Positions 6,838 to 12,273 of a stretch of 12,273 nt of DNA are shown here, one piece after another. The stretch's first letter is position 1; each line of letters begins with the position of its first letter. The position numbers and the translations under genes were made by a program. Below the pieces are notes generated by a model. It was not told where the DNA came from, made no database searches, and saw only the letters and a list, made by a program, of their open reading frames with translations. The stretch is from JAFMIX01 sp031371425 (lineage in GTDB: Bacteria; Verrucomicrobiota; Verrucomicrobiia; Limisphaerales; JAFMIX01), in the NCBI GenBank assembly GCA_031371425.1, contig JANMJO010000056.1, positions 1 to 12,273 on the forward strand, written 5' to 3'.

Positions 6838-7047
6838 GGGGGCGGCCACGCTCCGGCTGATTTTATTGTTAGCTGAATTGCCGTCGCCGCCGCGCAACAC
6901 GTCCTGTCCATGCGCGAGGAATTTCTCGCCCCCGGAGCGCGAGCCGTCCCGGCTCGCAGCGCGTCCGCATCGAAAGCGCGCGCGAAATCTCGAACCGCCA
7001 CTCCCGATTCACGCGCTGCGGACGGGGACCGTCCGCGCTCCACTGCC
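6838..7047. repeat. 210-bp dispersed direct repeat, right copy
   Basis: Matches 4767-4976 at about 95% without gaps. It starts 14 bp past the GT39 stop codon, in a run of seven G (five in the left copy), and ends 62 bp before the stop of the next, convergent gene. Homology stops after CACTGCC, so the tail of the tandem unit at 4858-5251 is missing here. I see no gene in the surrounding 286-bp gap (6824-7109). Confidence 0.85.
6934..7041. repeat. 108-bp double-hairpin element, copy 3
   Basis: Has the same GGAGCGC and GCGCTCC ends and the same two hairpins as the copies at 4863-4970 and 5076-5183, with one or two changes in the spacer. It sits between convergent genes and could act as a two-way terminator, although no T-tract follows the stems. 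Confidence 0.85.
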
Positions 7048-7109
7048 GCCGTCCGGCAAAAGCCCGCCGGAATCCGAGGCCGGGAAATCTTGTTCGGTAA
7101 AATGTGGTT

Positions 7110-7838
7110 TCAGCGTTGGTGAGATGATTTGAACCACGCGAGCAGTTTGAGGAATTGCCACTTGGGATGAAACGTTTTGCGGAAAATTTTCACGCGGCCA
7201 CGTTCGTGGATGGCGGTTGGATTGATGTGCAGCCACGGCGGGGGGATGAAAAATTTTGCGGCGGCGTAGGGCCGCACCGCGGACGCGTGGCGGTGATGGA
7301 TGCGGATGGTCTTGGCAGGATTGCAGAGGTCGTAGCCCAGTTTCGAGAGCTGGTAGGCTAGGGCGTTGTCGTTGCGCGGTAGGCCGAGGCCGAAGGGCGC
7401 GCCCACCGGCCGCATCGGGGTGCGGAAAATCCACGCGTCCTGCGAATCCGGACGGGGCTCGCCGTCCGCCGTGGAATACATTTTCCCGTCCTCCTCCCAG
7501 CGCAGCAGCGCGAAGCACTGCTCCGGCCTGATGCTTTCAATCAGCGCCGCCGTGTCGTCAAACCACACGTCCGAGTTGGCAATCACCGCCACGTCATCGC
7601 GGTCGCAGACGGCGTTGGCGAGCGCGAACAGCTCGTCGAACGTGGGCGAGTGGTTTCGTTCGAGGAGAGCCAGCTTCGATTCCAGGCCGGGCTGCGCGAT
7701 GGGAGTTTTGCCTGACTGTTTCCACACGAGCACTTGGCCGAGGTGCGGGTTGGCGAGATTGCGTTGCAGACATTCCTGCAACTCCGCCTGCCGGGCGGGG
7801 CTTTTGGCGTCGTAGGAGACTGTAATGAGCCGAATCAC
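7110..7838 (-). CDS. GT-A-like putative glycosyltransferase, small
   Basis: The 242-residue protein opens with a beta strand (VIRLITVSYD), has a second core strand and an acidic motif VAVIANSDVWFDD (83-95), then DSQDAWIFR (131-139), RNDNALAYQL (155-164) and a His-rich IRIHHRHASAVRPY (178-191). The NSD motif after a hydrophobic strand is in the place of the metal-binding DxD of GT-A enzymes. The later Asp and His segments are of the kind seen in uncharacterised proteins of glycan clusters. I assign it as a probable nucleotide-sugar transferase by layout and neighbours, not by a firm family match. It lacks the VDDGS motif of classical GT2 and is short (GT2 enzymes often have 280-330 residues). 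The start is GTG at 7838; no ATG lies upstream in frame and no ribosome site is clear. It is read divergently from the GT2-GT4 fusion. Confidence 0.75.
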   Translation of the reverse strand: MIRLITVSYDAKSPARQAELQECLQRNLANPHLGQVLVWKQSGKTPIAQPGLESKLALLERNHSPTFDELFALANAVCDRDDVAVIANSDVWFDDTAALIESIRPEQCFALLRWEEDGKMYSTADGEPRPDSQDAWIFRTPMRPVGAPFGLGLPRNDNALAYQLSKLGYDLCNPAKTIRIHHRHASAVRPYAAAKFFIPPPWLHINPTAIHERGRVKIFRKTFHPKWQFLKLLAWFKSSHQR

Positions 7839-7898
7839 TGCGCGCGAAACTATCCGCGTTCCGCCGCGAGTTCAAGCCGCCGCCAACGAAGGCAGTGT

Positions 7899-7970
7899 CG
7901 TAATCGTAATCGTAATCACAACCCCATATTTTTTTGCCGATTAGGATTAGGATTAGGATTAGGATTAGGA
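7899..7970. repeat. Opposed hexanucleotide arrays in a divergent promoter region
   Basis: Three copies of CGTAAT (7899-7916, plus C7917) are followed after 21 bp, including seven T at 7929-7935, by five copies of GATTAG (7939-7968) plus GA. On the opposite strand the first array reads GATTAC repeated, so the two arrays are near inverted repeats (5 of 6 bases per unit) and could fold into an imperfect stem. They lie in the 200-bp gap (7839-8038) between two divergent glycosyltransferase genes, where the promoters must be. Confidence 0.9.
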
Positions 7971-8038
7971 CACTACCTAGGCGAAATGCCGTGAAACCGC
8001 CTTGTGATGACCGGCGTTCGTCTGGTTTAATCTGCGGC

Positions 8039-9910
8039 GTGACCGGCCAGCAAAAAATCCCCGTTTCCGTGTGCATGATCGCCGGTGCGGAAGCGGCGCG
8101 CATCCGCCGCTCCCTCGAAAGCGTCTCCGGCTGGGCCAGTGAAATCATCGTCGTCATCAACGACGACGTGGCCGATGGCACCGCCGAGATTGCCGAGAGC
8201 TGCGGCGCGAAAGTCTTCCGCGAACCGTGGAAGGGCCACATCGCCCAGAAAAATTCCGCTGCCGACAAGGCCGCCCAGCCGTGGGTGTTCGGGCTTGATG
8301 CCGACGAGGTCGTGACGCCTGCGCTGGGCGAGGAGATCCGCCGCGCGGTGGCCAATCCCGGCAGCCACGCCGCGTTTTGTTTTCCGCGCTGCACGATTTT
8401 TTGCGACCGCTGGATACGCCACGGCGACTGGTATCCCGACCGGCAGACGCGGCTGTGGAAACGCGGCAGTGCGCGCTGGGGCGGCATTGATCCGCACGAC
8501 AAGCTCATCGTGCAAGGCAGCGTCGGACGGTTGCGGAACGACCTGCTGCACCACACCGCCGAGACCATTGACCGCCAGATTGCAAAAATTTGCACCTACA
8601 CCGAGACCTTCGCACGCGACGGTCAGACGCAAGGCCGCCGCGCTCGCGCGTGGGATTTGCTGCTGCGGCCGCTGTGGCGTTTTCTGCGCTGCTATTTTCT
8701 GCGGCTCGGCTTTCTCGACGGCTGGCAGGGCTATTACATCGCGTGGATGACTTCCTTCTACACCGCGACGCGCTACGCGAAGTTGCAGTTTCAGACTGTT
8801 GAAAAATCTGCGCCTGCGAAAGCCGCCGCCCTGCGCGTGCTCCACATCAACAGCGAGAAAACCTGGCGCGGCGGCGAGCGCCAGACCTTGCTCACGGTGC
8901 AGGAACAACGCCGCGCGGGCATGGACAGCCAGCTCGCATTGCGCGGCGGCTCGCCGCTGGAAGAGAAGGCGCGGGAGGCGGGCGTGCCGTTCATCACCTT
9001 GCCCAACGCCGCGCCGGCCATGCTCCTGAAACTCATCCGCATCGCCGGCAGCTTCGACCTGCTGCACTGCCACACGGGCCGCGCACACAGCCTCTGCGTG
9101 CTGGCGAACCTCGTGCGCGAGAAGCCGCTCATCGTGTCGCGCCGCGTGGATTTTCTGCCGAAGAACAAATGGTTCAACCGTTTCAAATATCGCCGCGCGG
9201 ACAAGTTGGTCTGCGTGTCCGGCCACATCGCCGGACAATTGCGCGAGGCTGGTTTCGCTGCCGACCGGCTGGCGGTGATCCACGACGCCGCGCCGGCGGA
9301 AACTTTTTCGGGCAAAGAAACCTGCCTCGCACAACTCCGCCCGCTGCTCAAGCTGCCGCCAGGCAAACGCATCGTCGGCAACATCGCCGCGCTCGTGCCG
9401 CACAAGGATCACGCCACGCTGTTGCGCGCCGCGCAGCGCGTGCTGGCGCAGCGCAGCGACGTGGTGTTCGTCGTCATCGGCGAGGGCGAGCTGCTGGAAA
9501 CTCTGTTGCGGTTGCGTGCGGAGCTGGGGTTGGAGAAAAGTTTTTACTTTGCCGGGTTTGTTCCGCAGGCGCAGCGGCTGCTGCCGGCGTTCGATGTGTT
9601 CGCGATGAGTTCGTGCATGGAAGGGCTGGGGTCCATCGTGCTCGACGCCGCGTTGGCGGGCGTGCCAGTCGCGGCCACGGCGGGCGGCGGCTTGCCGGAA
9701 ATCGTGAGCGACAACGTGACCGGACGGCTGGTGCCGGTGGGCGATGACGCGGCGCTCGCCGTGGCGATCGTGCAGTTGTTGGATGAGCCTCTCACGGGAG
9801 CGCGGCTGGCGGCGGCGGCGCAGGCGCGGGTGCGCGCGGAGTTTTCCGTGGGGGCGATGGCGGCGAAGTATGAGGCGGTTTACGCGGAGGTGCTGGCGGC
9901 GCGGCGTTAG
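8039..9910 (+). CDS. Two-domain GT2-GT4 glycosyltransferase fusion
   Basis: One 623-residue polypeptide joins two sugar transferases. Residues 6-250 form a GT2 domain of the LPS-core WaaE-like type: PVSVCMIAGAEA at the start, IIVVINDDVADGT (36-48) and the metal-binding LDADE (86-90). Its C-terminal part is amphipathic (about 205-250) and probably membrane-associated. Residues 265-620 form a GT4 (GT-B) domain with LRVLHINSEKTWRGGERQ (265-282), HCHTGRAHS (343-351), ALVPHKDH (451-458), a VIGEGEL segment (479-485) and EGLGSIVLD (528-536). The last is the family E-x7-E motif with Asp in place of the second Glu, a change also found in other GT4 enzymes. I chose GTG 8039 because it leaves the first strand just inside the N-terminus. 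In-frame GTG 7991 has an AGG nine bases upstream and is a real alternative; a TTG at 7934 would read an Ile-Arg repeat through the hexanucleotide array. Both domains look active, suggesting two consecutive sugar additions. Confidence 0.9.
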   Translation: MTGQQKIPVSVCMIAGAEAARIRRSLESVSGWASEIIVVINDDVADGTAEIAESCGAKVFREPWKGHIAQKNSAADKAAQPWVFGLDADEVVTPALGEEIRRAVANPGSHAAFCFPRCTIFCDRWIRHGDWYPDRQTRLWKRGSARWGGIDPHDKLIVQGSVGRLRNDLLHHTAETIDRQIAKICTYTETFARDGQTQGRRARAWDLLLRPLWRFLRCYFLRLGFLDGWQGYYIAWMTSFYTATRYAKLQFQTVEKSAPAKAAALRVLHINSEKTWRGGERQTLLTVQEQRRAGMDSQLALRGGSPLEEKAREAGVPFITLPNAAPAMLLKLIRIAGSFDLLHCHTGRAHSLCVLANLVREKPLIVSRRVDFLPKNKWFNRFKYRRADKLVCVSGHIAGQLREAGFAADRLAVIHDAAPAETFSGKETCLAQLRPLLKLPPGKRIVGNIAALVPHKDHATLLRAAQRVLAQRSDVVFVVIGEGELLETLLRLRAELGLEKSFYFAGFVPQAQRLLPAFDVFAMSSCMEGLGSIVLDAALAGVPVAATAGGGLPEIVSDNVTGRLVPVGDDAALAVAIVQLLDEPLTGARLAAAAQARVRAEFSVGAMAAKYEAVYAEVLAARR

Positions 9911-9952
9911 TGCGGTTTGACTTACTGTGTGGCCGCGCTGGAAAAGGTGTGA

Positions 9953-10113
9953 CCCCCCCCCTCACCCCGGCCCTCTCCCTTGGGGAGAGGGAGAAACGCT
10001 TCCCGCTTCCGGCGAGACCACGATGGACTCCTGCTCCATGGCTCACAGATTTCACCAAGTGGGTCAGCGGCTGTTCCTTCTCCCTTGGGGAGAAGGTTAG
10101 GATGAGGGGGAAC
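9953..10113. repeat. Inverted pair of REP-like hairpin repeats (pair 2), possible bidirectional terminator
   Basis: Second occurrence of the repeat at 2551-2711. The left arm begins in a run of nine C (9953-9961) and holds CCCTCTCCC 9971-9979 with GGGAGAGGG 9983-9991. The right arm holds CCTTCTCCC 10076-10084 with GGGAGAAGG 10088-10096 and ends GGATGAGGGGG. In the right arm one stem base pair has changed on both sides, keeping the pairing. The gap between arms is 82 bp, against 83 bp in pair 1, but I see no similarity between the two spacers. It again lies between convergent genes. The rest of the 280-bp gap (9911-10190) has only the single hairpin at 10139-10162. Confidence 0.8.
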
Positions 10114-10138
10114 GTGACTGTCTCAACCCCTGATCACT

Positions 10139-10162
10139 CGCCGGTTTGGAAACCGGCGCTCC
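10139..10162. repeat. Single hairpin related to the 108-bp element arms
   Basis: CGCCGGTTT (10139-10147) and AAACCGGCG (10150-10158) form a perfect 9-bp stem with a two-base loop. It runs into GCGCTCC at 10156-10162, the same terminal motif that closes the right arm of the 108-bp double-hairpin elements. It lies 28 bp beyond the stop codon of the minus-strand GT2 gene and could help end its transcript, although no T-tract follows. I see no opposed partner nearby. Confidence 0.65.
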
Positions 10163-10190
10163 AATACGGAAACGAATTCCGGCAACCGCC

Positions 10191-11066
10191 CTAGCGGACG
10201 GGTGTGTAGTGCTTCTTGTTGAACTTCACGCCGAGCCATTGCTCGAGCTTGAGCATGAGCCGGTGTTTCTTCTCGCGCTTTGTGAGGCGATAGTTCGGGT
10301 CGGCTTGGAAAATTCCCTCGGCGGACGGCAGCCAGCCTTGCGCGGCCTGCGGGTGCGTGCCGGTGAAATGTTTCAGGATGGCGGAATCCACTTGTGCGTA
10401 ATCCACGGTGGTGTCGGCGCGGTTCTGCCAGTATTTCTGCACGGCAGAGGTCTTGAGGTTCATCTGCTCCTCGTTGCGCACCCAGCCGTAGTGATAGATC
10501 GTCGCGCCCGAATGCGCGGCGCGCGGGTAGCGGGATTGTTTGTGGCCGACGACGACGTTGAAGAAGAGGCCTTCGGACGCCCACGCGGGGATGGTGTTGC
10601 GAATGATGCGGACTTCGCTGCGATACCAGCCGGGCGACCAGACGTAGGTGTTGGCGTTGCCGTAGAAATGGAGGTAGTCGAAGGCCAGCGCCTCGACGCG
10701 TTCATCGGGCAGGTGCTGCTCCATGGCGGCGCGGATTTTCGGAAGTTCGGCTTCGTGGAGGACTTCGTCGGCTTCGAGGTAGAACGCCCAGTCGCCGGTG
10801 CAGTTGAAGAGGGCTATGGATTTCTGCTGGCCGTAAACGAAGCCCTTGATGCTGTAGTCGGGGCGGATGTTTTCATTCCATTGCGTGGGGATGATGCGGA
10901 TCTTGGGATCGCCGATCTCGCGCAGCATTTTTTCCGTGTCGTCATCGCACGGGCCGAGGGCGACGATGAATTCATCCACGATCGGCAGGATGGAGCGGAT
11001 GGAGGCGATGAACGGGTAGCCGAGCTTTTGGCCGTTGCGCAGGAAGGTGAAGCCGCTGACTTTCAT
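10191..11066 (-). CDS. Glycosyltransferase family 2-like protein
   Basis: A 291-residue GT-A enzyme that would transfer a sugar to the surface glycan. It opens MKVSGFTFLRNG. The region of the nucleotide-binding acidic loop reads VALGPCDDDTEKML (35-48), followed by the metal-binding LEADEVLHE (97-105), with the acidic triad intact, and a YHYGWVRN segment (191-198) that follows the catalytic core in proteins of this type. The C-terminal 70 residues are basic and may contact the membrane. It differs from the GT2 at 1515-2474 in lacking VDDGS and looks closer to the subgroup containing WaaE-like proteins. It is the last gene of a three-gene minus-strand unit, 31 bp after the preceding gene, and convergent with the GT2-GT4 fusion. 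The ATG at 11066 has no clear ribosome site. Confidence 0.85.
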   Translation of the reverse strand: MKVSGFTFLRNGQKLGYPFIASIRSILPIVDEFIVALGPCDDDTEKMLREIGDPKIRIIPTQWNENIRPDYSIKGFVYGQQKSIALFNCTGDWAFYLEADEVLHEAELPKIRAAMEQHLPDERVEALAFDYLHFYGNANTYVWSPGWYRSEVRIIRNTIPAWASEGLFFNVVVGHKQSRYPRAAHSGATIYHYGWVRNEEQMNLKTSAVQKYWQNRADTTVDYAQVDSAILKHFTGTHPQAAQGWLPSAEGIFQADPNYRLTKREKKHRLMLKLEQWLGVKFNKKHYTPVR

Positions 11067-11097
11067 TGGAAAAAACTACAGGCGAACGCGCCGCTGG

Positions 11098-11985
11098 TCA
11101 GGTCAAATCGCGCAACAGCCGCGCTGCCAGAGCGGGATGGCGGTCGTATTGATGCAGCGTGTTGATGGCGTCGCCCGCCGTGTTGAGGATGCGGCCGCGG
11201 TCATCAAAGCGCACCTGCGCGGTGTCCATGCGCGCCATGCTCAGCACCGGGCTGGAGAAATTTTCAAAGCACGTCAGCTTGGCGGGCGGGTCGTGGTGGA
11301 TGAGATAATTATGCAGCCCTTGGTCAATGGTCTTGCGCTCCGTTCGCCCGCACAGGTGTTGCGTGACGCGCGCCAGATGTTCGCGGACGGCGTCGGCGCT
11401 GCCGAGGGTTGTCCCGGCGCAGATGACGCGCTTGCCGAGCATGCGCCGCAGGGTCGCCCGCCCGAAAGCGCGCTTGATCTGGTTGGCGGTGTGGCCGCAC
11501 TCGCGAATTTTCCAGTGGATGTCCTCCAGGAAAACACCCAGTCCGTCGGGCTGCGCGAAGTCAAACGGGTCGCGCTGGAACAGCACGTCGCGGATGTCCG
11601 TGAGCATCACGCGGCCGTAGTCGCCGCCGCAGTTCTCGAGGTAGGAGTGGTAATAAAAATGGCGTGCGCAATGCGGGTGCAGGCAGCTCAACGCCAGTTG
11701 ATCCTCGAAGAGCCGCCGGCGACGGCGTGAAAGAAAACATCCGATGCCGCTCGCCAACCGCACCCAGAAGGGGTGGAGATACGGTTTCTGAAACGGCACC
11801 ATGTTGACGCGGAACGCCCGCGCACGGATGAACGCCTGCGTCGCCGCGTCCAGCCCGCTGGTGACGAGGCAGACATCGCCGCGATAGCCGGCCTTTTCCA
11901 GCGAGAGGAAGAACGGCTTCGCTTTTTCCAGCGGCATGTCCGCCAGCAATCCGAGGATTAGCGTTTTGGTGGGAGGTTGGGTCAT
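11098..11985 (-). CDS. GT-A-like putative glycosyltransferase with TDIRDVLFQRDPF motif
   Basis: The 295-residue protein has an N-terminal alpha/beta half and a central MLTDIRDVLFQRDPFDF (127-143), where D-x-R-D after a hydrophobic strand occupies the DxD position of nucleotide-sugar transferases. It is followed by VICAGTTLGS (187-196), TIDQGLHNYLIH (219-230) and a C-terminal LNTAGDAINTLHQYDRHP (267-284). This order (acidic motif, then a CAG/GS turn, an acidic DQ helix and a terminal histidine) resembles GT8/GT77-type enzymes in general layout, and I place it there only tentatively. The start is ATG 11985, which overlaps the stop of the upstream gene as ATGA, a sign of translational coupling. 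The frame stays open further upstream, but that part is the coding sequence of the neighbour in another frame. It is followed 31 bp later by the GT2-like gene. Confidence 0.8.
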   Translation of the reverse strand: MTQPPTKTLILGLLADMPLEKAKPFFLSLEKAGYRGDVCLVTSGLDAATQAFIRARAFRVNMVPFQKPYLHPFWVRLASGIGCFLSRRRRRLFEDQLALSCLHPHCARHFYYHSYLENCGGDYGRVMLTDIRDVLFQRDPFDFAQPDGLGVFLEDIHWKIRECGHTANQIKRAFGRATLRRMLGKRVICAGTTLGSADAVREHLARVTQHLCGRTERKTIDQGLHNYLIHHDPPAKLTCFENFSSPVLSMARMDTAQVRFDDRGRILNTAGDAINTLHQYDRHPALAARLLRDLT

Positions 11986-12273
11986 GCGCGGCGGCGATGA
12001 ATCAGTTTTCGGAAAGGCCGGGAGATTTTGTGTTCCAGCCAGAAAAGCGCGAACCAAAACCGGTTGAGCCGCGCCAGCATCTCCGCCGTCAACCCGGCGG
12101 CGCGCGGACCGTATCTCTTGCGGAGTTGATAAATTTGTTTGAACCACATCCGCCGGGTGGCGTGTTCCGCCAGCCACGGTCGGGTGAAGTAGGTCTGCGC
12201 CAGCCACAGGTGTTCGTCCACGCTCGCTCTCGTGCGCCGGTCCTGCGCGGTTTGTTGCTGCGGATGGATGCGA
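11982..12273 (-). CDS. C-terminal end of a probable GT2 glycosyltransferase (continues past the right edge)
   Basis: The frame is open from the right edge to TGA at 11984-11982, showing the last 96 residues. They begin RIHPQQQT, which resembles the R-x-H segment that follows the catalytic core in many GT2 enzymes. A helical, aromatic and basic tail with RFWFALFWLEHKI (71-83) and an Arg-rich end follows. The catalytic part lies outside the window, so the family call rests on this short match and on the neighbours. A GTG at 12221 could start a 79-residue protein, but the reading continues upstream without a stop and matches a GT2 tail better. Its stop overlaps the ATG of the next gene by four bases. 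Confidence 0.6.
   Translation of the reverse strand, partial: RIHPQQQTAQDRRTRASVDEHLWLAQTYFTRPWLAEHATRRMWFKQIYQLRKRYGPRAAGLTAEMLARLNRFWFALFWLEHKISRPFRKLIHRRRA

Noticed and set aside
4858..7047. Repeats as a CRISPR array
   Set aside because: Units are 100-210 bp with only two or three copies and no regular short repeat-spacer pattern, and no cas gene is visible.
4767..7047. Direct repeats flanking the GT39 gene as insertion-sequence ends of a composite transposon
   Set aside because: No transposase lies in or near the repeats and no target duplication is visible. Recombination between repeats is the simpler reading.
7138..7150. GAGCAGTTTGA near the end of the minus-strand GT-A-like gene as another MITE end
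   Set aside because: It matches only part of the 14-bp terminal repeat, lies inside a coding sequence and has no inverted partner.
7939..7970. GATTAG array as a telomere-type sequence
   Set aside because: Only five units, internal to a gene cluster between two genes, so it is a microsatellite and not a replicon end.
7594..8595. Open frame of 333 codons on the minus strand across the hexanucleotide arrays
   Set aside because: It overlaps two better-supported genes in other frames and reads the arrays as simple dipeptide repeats.
8027..9412. Open frame of 461 codons antisense to the GT2-GT4 fusion
   Set aside because: Composition is Arg/Ala/His-rich with no domain, while the opposite strand encodes two complete glycosyltransferase domains.

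Overview
The window is GC-rich bacterial DNA filled almost entirely by genes for building and exporting a cell-surface polysaccharide or lipopolysaccharide. I infer a Gram-negative-type, non-proteobacterial organism. The abundant double-hairpin intergenic repeats, the general lack of clear Shine-Dalgarno sequences and the gene mix remind me of Verrucomicrobiota (Limisphaerales/Pedosphaera-like). That placement is an impression and was not tested.

Layout. On the minus strand, 1-609 is the N-terminal part of a DegT/DnrJ/EryC1/StrS sugar aminotransferase that runs off the left edge. It is preceded by a membrane-anchored hypothetical protein (663-1319). Then come a plus-strand GT2 glycosyltransferase (1515-2474), a minus-strand MsbA-type ABC exporter (2767-4584), a plus-strand GT39/ArnT-like membrane glycosyltransferase (5327-6823), a minus-strand GT-A-like protein (7110-7838) and a plus-strand GT2-GT4 fusion (8039-9910). 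The window ends with a minus-strand run of three genes read from the right edge: the C-terminus of a probable GT2 enzyme (12273-11982), a GT-A-like protein that overlaps it by 4 bp (11985-11098), and a GT2-family protein (11066-10191).

How the genes fit together. The aminotransferase would make an amino sugar nucleotide. The soluble GT2, GT4 and GT-A-like enzymes would assemble a lipid-linked or lipid A-core glycan at the cytoplasmic face. The ABC exporter would flip a lipid or lipid-linked glycan. The GT39 enzyme would add a sugar from a polyprenyl-phosphate donor on the periplasmic side. Acceptors and sugars cannot be read from the sequence.

Repeats. Transcription direction switches six times in 12 kb, and five of the six switch points carry repeats. 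They are: a MITE-like element with 14-bp perfect terminal inverted repeats and TA ends (2505-2769); two inverted pairs of a CCCTCTCCC/GGGAGAGGG hairpin repeat (2551-2711 and 9953-10113); an inverted pair of a CCGCCT/AGGCGG hairpin repeat (4691-4766); three copies of a 108-bp double-hairpin element (4863-4970, 5076-5183, 6934-7041), two in a 213-bp-period tandem and two inside 210-bp direct repeats flanking the GT39 gene; a related single hairpin (10139-10162); and two opposed hexanucleotide arrays between divergent glycosyltransferase genes (7899-7970). I see no RNA gene, CRISPR array or transposase.
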